Below, in pieces: positions 38,481-51,442 of a stretch of DNA of 64,000 nucleotides. The stretch's first letter is position 1; each line of letters starts with the position of its first letter. The translations under genes were made by a program, and so were the position numbers. The stretch is from Agelas oroides (Eukaryota; Porifera; Demospongiae; Agelasida; Agelasidae): positions 4,079,855 to 4,143,854 of the forward strand of contig OX422190.1 in NCBI GenBank assembly GCA_949130485.1, given 5' to 3'. Under the pieces are notes generated by a model. It saw only the letters and a list, made by a program, of their open reading frames with translations, made no database searches and was not told where the DNA came from.

Positions 38481-41400
38481 TCCAGTGAATCGGAAATGGA
38501 AATTCGCGTAAATTCCCTGCAAACCCTACCACTGAACAATAGTTGCACTAATGCAAACTACACTGAGCAAGAAGCTGTGGGAATGGGGAGGCCAAAAACG
38601 CAAAACATCCGTTTGTGCAATCAACGCACAAAGCGGTACGAGCTTGCAAATTGTTGCTCCTGCACCATCGCCGCATAGAATCGGCAAAGGCAATTCGCGT
38701 AAATTCCTTGCAAACCCTACCACGGAACAATAGTTGCACTAATGCAAACTACATATGAGCAAGAAGCTGTGGGAATGGGGAGGCAAAACCTACCACGGAA
38801 CAAAAGTTGCACTAATGCATACTACATATGAGCAAGAAGCTGTGGGAATGGGGAGGCCAAAAACGCAAACCCTCCGTTTGTGCAATCAACGCACAAAGCG
38901 GTACGAGCTAGCAAATTGATCTTCCTGCACCATCGCCGCATAGAATCGGCAATGGAAGTTCGCGTAAATTCCCTGCAAACCCTACCACGGAACAATAGTT
39001 GCACTAATGCAAACTACATATGAGCAAGAAGCCGTGGGAATGGGGAGGCAAAACTTACAACGGAACAAAAGTTGCACTAATGCATACTACATATAAGCAA
39101 GAAGCTGTGGGAATGGGGAGGCCAAAAACGCAAACCCTCCGTTTGTGCAATCAACGCACAAAGCGGTACGAGCTTGCAAATTGTTCCTCTTGGACCATCG
39201 CCGCATAGAATTGGCAATGGAAATTCGCGTAAATTCCCTACAAACCCAACCACGGAACAATAGTTGCACTAATGCAAACTACATATGAGCAAGAAGCTGT
39301 GGGAATGGGGAGGCCAAAAACGCAAACCCTCCGTTTGTGCAAACAACGAACAAAGCGGTTCAAGCTGGCAATTTGTTGCTCCAGCACCATCGCCGCATAG
39401 AATCGGCAATGGAAATTCGCGTAAATTCACTGCAAAACCTACCACGGAACAAAAGTTGCACTAAGGCAAACTACATATGAGCAAGAAGCTGTGGGAATGG
39501 GGAGGCCAAAAAACGCAAACCCTCCGTTTGTGCAATCAACGCACAAAGCGGTACGAGCTTGCAAATTGTTGCTCCTCCACCATCGCTGCATAGAATCGGC
39601 AATGGAAATTCGCGTAAATTCCCTGGAAACCCTACCACGGAACAATAGTTGCACTAATGCAAACTACATATGAGCAAGAAGCTGTTGGAATGGGGAGGCC
39701 AAAAACGCAAACCCTCCGTTTGTGCAATCAACGCACAAAGCGGTACGACCTTGCAAATTGATCTTCCTGCACCATCGCCGCATAGAATCGGCAATGGAAG
39801 TTCGCGTAAATTCCCTGCAAACCCTACCACGGAACACTAGTTGCACTAATGCAAACTACATATGAGCAAGAAGCTGTGGGAATGGGGAGGCCAAAAAACG
39901 CAAACCCTCTGTTTGTGCAACCAACGCACAAAGCGGTACGACTTTGCAAATTGATCTTCCTGCACCATCGCCGCATTGAATCGGCAATGGAAGCTCGCGT
40001 AAATTCCCTGCAAACCCTACCACGGAACAATAGTTGCACTAATGCAAACTACATATGAGCAAGAGGCTGTGGGAATGGGGAGGCCAAAAAACGCAAACCC
40101 TCCGTTTGTGCAATCAACGCACAAAGCGGTACGAGCTTGCAAATTGTTGCTCCTCCACCATCGCTGCATAGAATCGGCAATGGAAATTCGCGTAAATTCC
40201 CTGCAAACCCTACCACGGAACAATAGTTGCACTAATAGAAACTACATATGAGCTAGAAGCTGTGGGAATGGGGAGGCAAAAAAACGCCAATCCACCGTAG
40301 GTGCAATCAACGAAGAAAGCGGAACGAGCTTGCAAATTGTTCCTTTAGGACCATCGCCGCGTAGAATTGACAATGGAAATTCGCTTAAATTCCCTGCAAA
40401 CCCTACCACGGAATAAAAGTTGCACTAAAGCAAACTACATTTGAGCAAGAAGCTGTGGGATTGGGAAGGCCAAAAACGCAAACCCTCCGTTTGTGCAACC
40501 AACGTACAAAGCGGTACGACCTTGCAAATTGATCTTCCTGCACCAACGCCGCATAGAATCGGCAATGGAAATTCGCGTAAATTCCCTGCAAACCCTACCA
40601 CGGAACAATAGTTGCACTAATGGAAACTACATATGAGCTAGAAGTTGTGGGAATGGGGAGGCAAAAAAAACGCCAACCCACCGTAGGTGCAATCAACGAA
40701 GAAAGCGGAACGAGCTTGCAAATTGTTCCTTTAGGACCATCGCCGCGTAGAATTGACAATGGAAATTCGCTTAAATTCCCTGCAAACCCTACCACGGAAT
40801 AAAAGTTGCACTAAAGCAAACTACATTTGAGCAAGAAGCTGTGGGATTGGGGAGGCCAAAAACGCAAACCCTACGTTTGTGCAATCAACGTACAAAACGT
40901 TACGAGCTTGCAAATTGATCTTCCTGCACCATCGCCGCATAGAATCGGCAATGGAAGTTCGCGTAAATTTCCTGGAAACCCTACCACGGAACAAGAGTTG
41001 CACTAATGCAAACTACATATCAGCAAGAAGCTGTTGGAATGGGGAGGCCAAAAACGCAAACCCTCCGTTTGTGCAATCAACCCACAAAGCGGTACGACCT
41101 TGCAAATTGATCTTCCTGCACCATCGCCGCATAGAATCGGCAATGGAAGTTCGCGTAAATTCCCTGCAAACCCTACCACGGAACAATAGTTTCACTAATG
41201 CAAACTACATATGAGCAAGAAGCTGTGGGAATGGGGAGGCCAAAAAACGCAAACCCTCCGTTTGTGCAATCAATGCACAAAGCGGTACAAGCTTGCAAAT
41301 TGTTGCTCCTCCACCATTGCTGCATAGAATCGGCAATGGAAATTCGCGTAAATTCCCTGCAAACCCTACCACGGAACAATAGTTGCACTAATGCAAACTA

Positions 41401-43806
41401 CATATGAGCAAGAAGCTGTTGGAATGGGGAGGCCAAAAACGCAAACCCTCCGTTTGTGCAATCAACGCACAAAGCGGTACGACCTTGCAAATTGATTTTC
41501 CTGCACCATCGCCGCATAGAATCGGCAATGGAAGTTCGCGTAAATTCCCTGGAAACCCTACCACGGAACAAGAGTTGCACTAATGCAAACTACATATCAG
41601 CAAGAAGCTGTTGGAATGGGGAGGCCAAAAACGCAAACCCTCCGTTTGTGCAATCAACGCACAAAGCGGTACGACCTTGCAAATTGATCTTCCTGCACCA
41701 TCGCCGCATAGAATCGGCAATGGAAGTTCGCGTAAATTCCCTGCAAACCCTACCACGGAACAATAGTTGCACTAATGCAAACTACATATGAGCAAGAAGC
41801 TGTGGGAATGGGGAGGCCAAAAAACGCAAACCCTCTGTTTGTGCAACCAACGCACAAAGCGGTACGACCTTGCAAATTGATCTTCCTGCACCATCGCCGC
41901 ATTGAATCGGCAATGGAAGCTCGCGTAAATTCCCTGCAAACCCTACCACGGAACAATAGTTGCACTAATGCAAACTACATATGAGCAAGAAACTGTGGGA
42001 ATGGGGAGGCCAAAAATGCAAACCCTACGTTTGTGCAGTCAACGCACAAAGCGGTACGGGCTTGCAAATGGTTGCACCTGCATCATCGCCGCATATAGAA
42101 TCGGCAATGGAGATTCGCTTAAATTCCCTGCAAACCCTACCACGGAACAATAGTTGCACTAATGCAAACTAAATATGAGCAAGAAGCTGTGGGAATGGGG
42201 AGGCCAAAAACGCAAACCCTCCTTTTGTGCAATCAACGCACAAAGCGGTACGAGCTTGCAAATTGTTGCTCCTGCACCATCGCCGCATAGAATCGGCATT
42301 TAAAAATTCGCGTAAAGTCCCTGCAAACCCTACCACTGAACAATAGTTGCACTAATGCAAACTACATATGAGGAAGAAGCTGTGGGAATGGGGAGGTCAA
42401 AAACGCAAACCATCCGTTTGTGCAATCAACGCACAAAGCGGTACGACCTTGCAAATTGATCTTCCTGCACCATCGCCGCATAGAATCTGCAATGGAAGCT
42501 CGCGTAAATTCCCTGCAAACCCTACCACGGAACAATAGTTGCACTAATGCAAACTACATATGAGCAAGAAGCTGTGGGAATTGGGAGGCCAAAAACGCAA
42601 ACCGTCCGTTTGTGCAATCAACGCACAAAGCGGTACGAGCTTGCAAATTGTTGCTCCTGCATCATCGCCGCATAGAATCGGCATTTAAAAATTCGCGTAA
42701 ATTCCCTGCAAACCCTACCACGGAACAATAGTTGCACTAATGCAAACTACATATGAGCAAGAAGCTGTGGGAATGGGGAGGTCATAAACACAAAACCTCC
42801 GTTTCAGCAATCAACGCACAAAGCGGTACGAGCTTGCAAATTGTTGCTCCAGCTCTATCGCCGGATAGAATCGGCAATGTAAATTCGCATCAATTCCCTG
42901 CAAAATCTACCACGGAACAATAGTTGCACTAATGAAAACTACATATGAGCGATAAGCTGTGGGAATGGGGAGGTGAAAAACGCAAACCGTCCGTTTGTGC
43001 AACCAACGCACAAAGCGGTACGAGCTTGCAAATTGTTCCTCCTGCGCCAACGCCGCATAGAATCGGCAATGGAAATTCGCGTAAATTCCCTGCAAACCCT
43101 ACCACGGAACAATAGTTGCACTAATGGAAACTACATATGAGCTAGAAGCTGTGGGAATGGGGAGGCCAAAAACGCCAATCCACCGTAGGTGCAATCAACG
43201 TAGAAAGCGGAACGAGCTTGCAAATTGTTCCTCTAGGACCATCGCCGCGTAGAATTGGCAATGGAAATTCGCTTAAATTCCCTGCAAACCCTACCACGGA
43301 ACAATACTTGCGCTAATGCAAACTATATATCAGCAACAAGCTGTGGGAATGGGAAGGCTAAAATCGGAAACCCTCCGTTTGTGCAATCAACGCACAAAGC
43401 GGTACGAGCTTGAAAATTGTTGCTCCTCCACCATCGACGCATACAATCGGTAATGGGAATTCGCGTAAATTCCCTGCAAACCCTACCACGGAACAATACT
43501 TACACTAATGCAAACTACGTATGAGCAAGAAGCTGTGGGAATGGGGAGGCCAAGAACGCAAACCCTCCGTTTGTGCAATCTACGCACAAAGCGGTACGAT
43601 CTAGCAAATTGTTGCTCCTGCACCATCGCCGCATAGAATCGGTAATGGAAATTCGCGTAAATTCCCTGCAAAACCTACCACGGAACAAGAGTTGCACTAA
43701 TGAAAACTACATATGAGCAAGAAGCAGTGGGAATGGGGAGGCCAAAAATGCAAACCATACGTTTGTGCAATCAACGCACAAAGCGGTACGAGCTTGCAAA
43801 TGGTTG
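38481..43806 (+). repeat. Satellite array, subfamily A, about 27 monomers of 192 bp
   Basis: Head-to-tail monomers contain ATTCGCGTAAATTCCCTGCA, CAATAGTTGCACTAATGCAA, GCACAAAGCGGTACGAGCTT and CACCATCGCCGCATAGAATC. Spacing is 192-193 bp (for example 41398, 41590). Two variants alternate: GAGCTTGCAAATTGTTGCTCC with GAAATTCGCG, and GACCTTGCAAATTGATCTTCC with GAAGTTCGCG. A third, diverged variant (GCCAATCCACCGTAGGTGC) occurs near 40280, 40670 and 43170. A few monomers are shortened (38780, 39055). Reading frames of about 60 codons in both strands are by-products, because 192 is divisible by 3. Confidence 0.95.
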
Positions 43807-44006
43807 NNNNNNNNNNNNNNNNNNNNNNNNNNNNNNNNNNNNNNNNNNNNNNNNNNNNNNNNNNNNNNNNNNNNNNNNNNNNNNNNNNNNNNNNNNNNNN
43901 NNNNNNNNNNNNNNNNNNNNNNNNNNNNNNNNNNNNNNNNNNNNNNNNNNNNNNNNNNNNNNNNNNNNNNNNNNNNNNNNNNNNNNNNNNNNNNNNNNNN
44001 NNNNNN
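43807..44006. other. Assembly gap, 200 N
   Basis: Exactly 200 undetermined bases, a typical placeholder length. The satellite changes orientation and subfamily across it. Confidence 0.99.
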
Positions 44007-47000
44007 CCCACAGCTTCCTGCTCATATGTAGTTTGCATTAGTACAACTACTGTTCCGGGGTAGTGTTTGCAGAGAATTTGCGCGAATTTCCATTGCCTGC
44101 ATTATTCGTCGATGGTGGTGGCGGAACAACTTGCAAGCTCGTACCGCTTTGTGCGTTGATTGCACAAACATAGGGTTTGCGTTTTTAGACTCCCCATTCC
44201 CACAGCTTCTTGCTCATATGTAGTTTGCATTAGTGCAACTATTGCTCTGGAGTAGGGTTTGCAGGGAACTTGCGCGAGTTTCCATTTCCTGCATTATAAG
44301 GCGATGGTGGTGGCGGTAGAATGTGCTACCTCGTACCGCTTTTGAGCATTGATTGCACAAACGATGGGTTTGCGTTTTTGGACTCCCCATTCCCACAGAT
44401 TCTTGCTGATAGGTAGTTTGCATTAGTACAACTACTGTTCAGGGGTAGTGTTTGCAGGGAATTTGCGCGAATTTCCATTGCCGGCATTATACGGCGCTGG
44501 TGGTGGCGGTCCAATTTGCAAACTCGTACCGCTTTGTGCGTTGATTGCGCAAACGATGGGTTTGCGTTTTTGGACTCCCCCATTCCCACAGATTCTTGCT
44601 CATATGTAGTTTGTATTAGTGCAACTATTGCTACGGGGTAGGTTTTGCTTGGAATTTGCGCGAATTTCCATTGCCGGCATTATACGGCGCTGGTGGTGGC
44701 GGTCCAATTTGCAACGTCGTACCGCTTTGTGCGTTGATTGCACAAACGGAGGGTTTGTGTTTTTAGACTCCCCATTCCCACAGCTTCTTGCTCATATGGA
44801 GTTTGCATTAGTGCAACTATTGTTGCGGGGTATGGTTTGCAGTGAATTTGCGCGAATTTCCATTGCCGCCATTATACGGCGATGGTTATGGCGATCCAAT
44901 TTGCAAACTCGTACCGCTTTTTGCTTTGATTGCACAAACGATGGGTATGCGTTTTTGGACGCCCCATTCCCACAGCTTCTTGCTCATATGTAGTTTGCAT
45001 TAGTGCAACTATTGTTCCGGTGTAGGGTTTGCAGGGAACTTGCGCGACTTTCCATTGCCGGCATTATACGGCGATTGAGGTGGTGGAACAATTTGCCAGC
45101 TCGTACCGCTTTGTGAGTTGATTGCACAAACGGAGGGTTTACGTTTTTGGCCGCCTTATTCCTTCAGCTTCCTACTCACATGGAGTTTGTATTAGTTCAA
45201 GTATTGTTCCGGGGTAGGGTTTGCCGAGAATTTGCGCGAGTTTCCATTGCCTGCATTATACGGCGATGGTGGTGGCGGAACAACTTGCAAGCTCGTACCG
45301 CGTTCAGCGTTGATTGCAGAAACGTAGGGTTTGCGTTTTTAGACTCCCCATTCCCACAACTTCTTGCTCATATGTAGTTTGCATTAGTGCAAGTATTGTT
45401 CCGGAGTAGGGTTTGCAGGGAACTTGCGCGAGTTTCCATTTCCTGCTTTATACGGCGATGGTGGTGGCGGTAGAATTTGCAACCTCGTACCGCTTTGTGC
45501 GTTGATTGCACAAACGATGGGTTTGCGTTTTTGGACTCCCCATTCCCACAGATTCTTGCTGATAGGTAGTTTGCATTAGTACAACTACTGTTCCGGGGTA
45601 GGGTTTGCAGGGAATTTGCGTGAATTTCCATTGCCTGCATTATACGGCGATGGTGGTGGCGGAACAACTTGCAAGCTCGAACCGCTTTGTGCGTTGATTG
45701 CACAAACGTAGGGTTTGCGTTTTTAGACTCCCCATTCCCACAGCTTCTTGCTCATATGTAGTTTGCATTAGTGCAACTATTGTTCCGGGGTAGGGCTTGC
45801 ATGGAATTAGCGTGAATTTCTATTGCCGGCATTATACGGCGCTGGTGGTGACGGTCCAATTTGCAAACTCGTACCGCTTTGTGCGTTGATTGCGCAAACG
45901 ATGGGTTTGCGTTTTTGGACTCCCCATTCCCACAGATTCTTGCTCATATGTAGTTTGCATTAGTGCAACTATTGTTCAGGGGTAGGGTTTGCAGGGAACT
46001 TGCGCGATTTTCCATTTCCGGTAGTATACGGCGATGGTGGTGGCGGTCGAATTTGCAAGCTCGTACCGCTTTGTGCGTTGATTGCACAAACGATGGGTTT
46101 GCGGTTTTGGACTCCCCATTCGCACAGCTTCTTGCTGATATGTAGTTTGCATTAGTACAACTACTGTCCCGGGTTAGTGTTTGCAGGGAATTTCCGCGAA
46201 TTTCCATTGCCTGCATTAGACGGCGATGGTGGTGGCGGAAAAACTTGCAAGCTCGTACCGCTTTGTGCGTTGATTGCACAAACGTAGGGTTTGCGGTTTT
46301 AGACTCCCCATTCCCACAGCTTCTTGCTCATATGTAGATTGCATTAGTGCAACTATTGTTCCGGTGTAGGGGTTGCAGGGAACTTGCGCGATTTTCCATG
46401 CCCGGCATTATACGGCGATGGTGGTGGCCGTCCAGTTTGCAAGCTCGTACCGCTTTGTGCGTTGATTGCACAAATGATGGGTTTGCGTTTTTGGACTCCC
46501 CATCCCCACAGCTTCTTGCTCATATGTAGTTTGCATTAGTGCAACTATTGTTCCGGGGTTGGGTTTGCAGGGAACTTGCGCGACTTTCCATTCCCGGCAT
46601 TATACGGCGATGCTGGTGGCGGAACAATTTGCTAGCTCATACCGCTTTGTGCGTTGAATGCACAAACGGAGGGTTTACGTTTTTAGCTTCCTCATTCCTT
46701 CAGCTTCCTACTCATATGTAATTTGTATTAGTGCAACTATTGTTCCGGGGTAGAGTTTGTAGGGAACTTGCGCGACTTTCCATTGCCGGCATTATACGGC
46801 GATAGTCGTGGCGGAACCATTTGCAAGCTCATACCGTTTTGTGCGTTGATTGCACCAACGGAGGGTTTACGTTTTTAGCTTCCTCATTCCCGCAGCTTCC
46901 TACTCATATGTAATTTGTATTAGTGCAACCATTTTTTTCCGGGTATGGTTTCCCGGGAATTTGGGTGATTTTCCATTGCCGGCATCATACGGCGATGTTG

Positions 47001-48331
47001 GTGGCGGAACAATTTGCATGCTCGTACCGCTTTGTGCGTTGATTGCAGAAACGCAGGGTTTGCGTTTTAGGACTCCCCATTAACACAGTTATTTGCTCGT
47101 ATGCAGTTTGCATTAGTGCAACTTTTGTTCCGGGGTAGGATTTGCCTGGAATTTGCGCGAATTTCCATTGCCGGTATTATACGGCGATGGTGGTGGCGGT
47201 CCAATTTGCAACCTTGTACCGCTTTGTGCATTGATTGCACAAACGATGGATTTGCGTTTTTGGACTCCCCATTCCCACAGCTGCTTGCTCATATATAGTT
47301 TGCATTAGTACAACTACTGTTCCGGGGTAGGGTTTGCAGGGAATTTGCGCGAATTTCCATTGCCTGCATTATACGGCGATGGTGGTGGCGGAACAACTTG
47401 CAAGCTCGTACCGCTTTCAGCGTTGATTGCAGAAACGTAGGGTTTGCGTTTTTAGACTCCCCATTCCCACAGCTTCTTGCTCATATGTAGTTTGCATTAG
47501 TGCAACTATTGCTACGGGGTAGGTTTTGCCTGGAATTTGCGCGAATTTCCATTGCCGGCATTATACGGCGCTGGTGGTGGCGGTCCAATTTGCAACCTCG
47601 TACCGCTTTGTGCGTTGATTGCACAAACGCAGGGTTTGTGTTTTTAGACTCCCCATTCCCACAGCTTCTTGCTCATATGGAGTTTGCATTAGTGCAACTA
47701 TTGTTGCGGGGTATGGTTTGCAGTGAATTTGCGCGAATTTCCATTGCCGGGATTATACGGCGATGGTGGTTGCGGAGCAATTTTCAAGCTCGTACCGCTT
47801 TGTGGGTCGATTGCACAAACGGAAGGTTTGTGTTTTAGTACTCCCCATTCCCACAGCTTCTTGCTCATATGTAGTTTGCATTAGTGCAACTATTGTTCCG
47901 GGGTAGGTTTTGTCGGGAATTTGCGCGAATTTCCATTGCCGGTATTATACGGCGATGGTGGTGGCGGAACAATTTGCAAGCTCGTACCGCTTTGTGCGTT
48001 GATTACACAAACGTAGGGTTTGCGTTTTAGGACTCCCTATTAACACAGCTATTTGCTCGTATGTAGTTTACATTAGTGCAACTGTTGTTCCGGGGTAGAG
48101 TTTGCCGGGAATTTGCGCGAATATCCAATGCCGGCATTACAAGGCGATGGTGGTGGTGGTCCAATTTGCAATCTCGTACCCCTTTGTGCGTTGATTGCAC
48201 AAACGATGGGTTTACGTTTTTGGACTCCCCATTCCCACAGCTTTTTGCTGATATGTAGTTTGCATTGGTGCAACTATTGGTCCGTGGTAGGGTTTGCAGG
48301 GAACTTGCGCGACTTTCCATTGCCGGCATTA
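44007..48331 (-). repeat. Satellite array, subfamily B, inverted, about 22 monomers
   Basis: Same monomer as subfamily A but in reverse orientation, with diagnostic GCCGGCATTATACGGCGATGG and GGTGGTGGCGGAACAATTTG in place of the subfamily A bases. By eye A and B are around 85-90% alike. Related monomers recur 2881 bp apart (44619 and 47500), i.e. 15 monomers. The last monomer is cut at 48331 by a LINE. Confidence 0.9.
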
Positions 48332-48457
48332 TTGTAATTGTAATTGTAATTGAACACTCCAACAAGAGGAGCAGATGAGTATAGTTACAACATACAACGT
48401 AAGATAGTTAAGTTAAAATTGAATATTAGAGGTATAGTTGAAGAGAGGGAATTCAGT

Positions 48458-51442
48458 TTACACAGTAGAGATATAATAGATATCATCTTCCAGGTGACGG
48501 TTGAGTTCTGGAGCATTTCGGGCATCCCTGATAAAGGAACCACATAATCGGTCGCACTGAGAGTAGGTTTTAAGATGTTTATACCCATATATAGAGTTGT
48601 AACCAATAAAAGTATAGGCGCAGCGGGCACTCTCAGAAAAGAGGTCAGAAATGAGGCTCGAAGAAGAGCCAGAAGCAGAGGCTAGTAATTTTGCAGATCT
48701 AAATATAACAACGTTGTAAATACTTTGGAGTTTAGCAGTCGAGTGCAATAAGCCTGTGTGGGAGTGACGGGGTAGAGACCATATCTTACGGAGAAAATTA
48801 TTGAATGTAACTTCAAGTGTTTTTAGCTGGGGATCAGAAGATTTCCAGAGAGCTGCACCATACAATGAGAGACAAAAGCTAGAAAAGAGGCGAGTTTTAA
48901 CAAGGGAGTCACAGCAGGCAAAAAGATGTAACATACAATTAGCTTTACGACACAAATCCTTAGTAACAGAAGAAATATCTTCACTGTCGGAAAGGTTATG
49001 CGTAAGTATGTGACCAAGATGATTGACAGAGTTTCTAAGACCGAGTGACTGACCAAGGAATGTGAAACGTGGAGAGATAGCATCAGCACATTTGTAGAAT
49101 TTAATAAGCTGGGTTTTGTCTGGGTTAAAGGTCAGATGATGTTGTATAGCAAAAGATAGGCAGGTATCGAGCATGTATCTAAGTGCAGAAGGAGAAGGAG
49201 CTGGGAGTGAAATATCGTCAGCATAGCATACAGCACCAACAAAGTGATGCTTCCAAAAGCAACCGATACCACAGTTTTCAAGGGCAATTAAAAGGTCATC
49301 AATGTAAACTGTGAAGAGGATTGGAGACAAAACTCCACCTTGGCGGACACCATTAGTAGTATGAAAGCAATTAGAAAAGGTCTTGGCCCATCTGACCTTT
49401 AACTGTTGGGAAGAATACCAAGATAATAGAAGTCTTGCAATAACAGGTGGAAGGTCTCTATTAAGAAGTTTCTCGAAAAGAAGTGAATGGTCGACACGAT
49501 CAAAAGCTTTGGAGGCATCTAAAAAGCAACCATAAACATGAGAGTTGTTAACCAGATACTTATGAATAACATTTTTAAGTAAACCAGTGCAAAGATCAGA
49601 AGAAAAGCCAGGTTTAAACCCGAACTGAAGAGAAGATGTTACGAAGCAAGACTGAAATTTGAAAAGAAGACACCATTCAAACACTTTGCTTAAAGTAGGG
49701 GCAAGAGCTATGGGACGGTAGTTGTCTGAACAAGATGGATCCTTACCAGGCTTTGGTATGGGAACAAGGATACAATCACGGAGAGGAGTTGGGACAGTAC
49801 CATGTCGAATCATTGCAGTGAATAACTTAGAAAGAGGCGTACTGAGAACATCTTTGGCATAGATGAAGTGATTGGAGGAAAGAACTGAGCCTTCATTCTT
49901 GTTGCGTTTAAGTTGAGAAATAGCATCATAAACGATTTCCTGGGTGATAAAAACAGAGGAAAGGGCAGAAGTGGTAATAGATTCCTTAACTTGGTGTTGA
50001 AGATTGGTGCGGGATGTTGTATCAGGGTCAGAATTGAGAAGTGACTCGAGCTTAGACGTGAAGATGTTAGATATTTCGATATCATTATTACAACCATCAA
50101 TAATACTAGATGAAGACATAGCACCGCTGGAAGGCTTTGAAAGTTTCTTAACATGTTTCCAGAATTCCTGTGGATTAGAATGTGAGATAGTAGTTGCTAG
50201 GTTTTCACGTTGAATGTAATTCCGGCGACGGCGAAGCCGACGAACCTCATACTTGAATCTCCTCTTGCTATTCTTCTTAATCTGGAATAGGACACCAGAG
50301 GTTGGACGTCCACAATCAGACCAAACTTTGTGCCAAAACTGAGCAGATTGCTTGAGGGTATGTGCAGATCTATTCCAACCAGAGAGAGGAGCATATTGTA
50401 GACAGTGACCCTGTGTGGGGAGACAAAGGACTGCAGAGGACTCAATACAGTTAATAAGTTGGACACAGTAGCTGTCAAGATCAACATGGTGAATAGTGCA
50501 GTCAGGGTCACAACAATTAAGGATGTCATTAGGAAATTCAGGAATGCTGGAAGAAAGGTGATTACAATAAGAAGAAATATGATGTTGATTGACTTTGAAC
50601 CAGTTAACAGATGGAGAGGACTGAGCATGAGAGTGATTGGGGTGACAATGACTACTGACGGAAGAATTACGGGGACAAGGAAAAGAAAGAAAGTCAGGGA
50701 GTTTGAGAAAAAAATGAAGAGGAAGATGATCAGAGAAATTCTCCACAGGATCTAGAGTAAAGACAGAATCGATTAAATTAGAGAAGTTGGAGTAAGTGAG
50801 AATGTGGTCTGGGGAGGAGAAACATGAAAAGTCATCCTTACGATAAGTAAAGTTAATATTATATAACTTGTCAACGCAAACAAGATTATGAGAACTCATG
50901 AATGAAGTGAGAGTGGTGAGATTGGAACCAGGACGGGACAAATCAGTATTAAAATCACCCGCAATAATGATATTATCAAAATTTTCAGCAGAAATGATAC
51001 CATCTAATTCACCTATACTTTCAGCAAATGCAGTGTGGGATGCAACATTGGAGTAATCGGTGGGGAAATACACACAGACAAAAAGAACAGCAAAGGGAGA
51101 GTTAGTAAGAGAGTTATGCAAAGTAAGTGAGATAGCGCATAAACGTTGGGATGAGGTGAAGATCCTACGGATCACAGGGGAAAGTGATTTACGATAAAGG
51201 ATGCCACAGCCACCAAAAGGGCGGCCAACAAGGATTTCAGAGGAGTCCATACCACTGACACCAACAGAAAGGAAATCATTTGAAATGTTTAGAGAGCCAA
51301 GATGTTCACGAAAAAGCCAATGCTCCTGGATAAAACAGAGATCACAAGATTGAAGAAGGAGTTTAACATAATCAGAGCCAGATCTCCATCCTCTACAATT
51401 ATACGAAACTAGTCTTAAACTATTGGGTGAAGGAGTAGTCAT
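48458..51442 (-). CDS. LINE ORF2: endonuclease and reverse transcriptase
   Basis: 994 residues. An AP-type endonuclease (EEP) occupies about 8-245: VSYNCRGWRSG at 13-23, FIQEHW near 37, AGDFNTD at 161-167, SPDHI at 210-214 and SDHLPL at 237-242, all key catalytic positions retained. Reverse transcriptase spans about 500-800: PIPKPGKDPSCSDNYRPIAL near 561-580, LDASKAFDRVDH at 641-652, GVRQGGVLSPILFTVYIDDL at 698-717 and the catalytic YADD at 740-743. It would nick target DNA and prime reverse transcription from it. The ATG overlaps the ORF1 stop (ATGA), so translation probably depends on termination-reinitiation. The C-terminal 190 residues have no motif I can name. Confidence 0.92.
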   Translation of the reverse strand: MTTPSPNSLRLVSYNCRGWRSGSDYVKLLLQSCDLCFIQEHWLFREHLGSLNISNDFLSVGVSGMDSSEILVGRPFGGCGILYRKSLSPVIRRIFTSSQRLCAISLTLHNSLTNSPFAVLFVCVYFPTDYSNVASHTAFAESIGELDGIISAENFDNIIIAGDFNTDLSRPGSNLTTLTSFMSSHNLVCVDKLYNINFTYRKDDFSCFSSPDHILTYSNFSNLIDSVFTLDPVENFSDHLPLHFFLKLPDFLSFPCPRNSSVSSHCHPNHSHAQSSPSVNWFKVNQHHISSYCNHLSSSIPEFPNDILNCCDPDCTIHHVDLDSYCVQLINCIESSAVLCLPTQGHCLQYAPLSGWNRSAHTLKQSAQFWHKVWSDCGRPTSGVLFQIKKNSKRRFKYEVRRLRRRRNYIQRENLATTISHSNPQEFWKHVKKLSKPSSGAMSSSSIIDGCNNDIEISNIFTSKLESLLNSDPDTTSRTNLQHQVKESITTSALSSVFITQEIVYDAISQLKRNKNEGSVLSSNHFIYAKDVLSTPLSKLFTAMIRHGTVPTPLRDCILVPIPKPGKDPSCSDNYRPIALAPTLSKVFEWCLLFKFQSCFVTSSLQFGFKPGFSSDLCTGLLKNVIHKYLVNNSHVYGCFLDASKAFDRVDHSLLFEKLLNRDLPPVIARLLLSWYSSQQLKVRWAKTFSNCFHTTNGVRQGGVLSPILFTVYIDDLLIALENCGIGCFWKHHFVGAVCYADDISLPAPSPSALRYMLDTCLSFAIQHHLTFNPDKTQLIKFYKCADAISPRFTFLGQSLGLRNSVNHLGHILTHNLSDSEDISSVTKDLCRKANCMLHLFACCDSLVKTRLFSSFCLSLYGAALWKSSDPQLKTLEVTFNNFLRKIWSLPRHSHTGLLHSTAKLQSIYNVVIFRSAKLLASASGSSSSLISDLFSESARCAYTFIGYNSIYGYKHLKTYSQCDRLCGSFIRDARNAPELNRHLEDDIYYISTV

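Noticed and set aside
38481..43806. CRISPR-like array
   Set aside because: The repeats are contiguous monomers without unique spacers, in an animal genome; it is satellite DNA.
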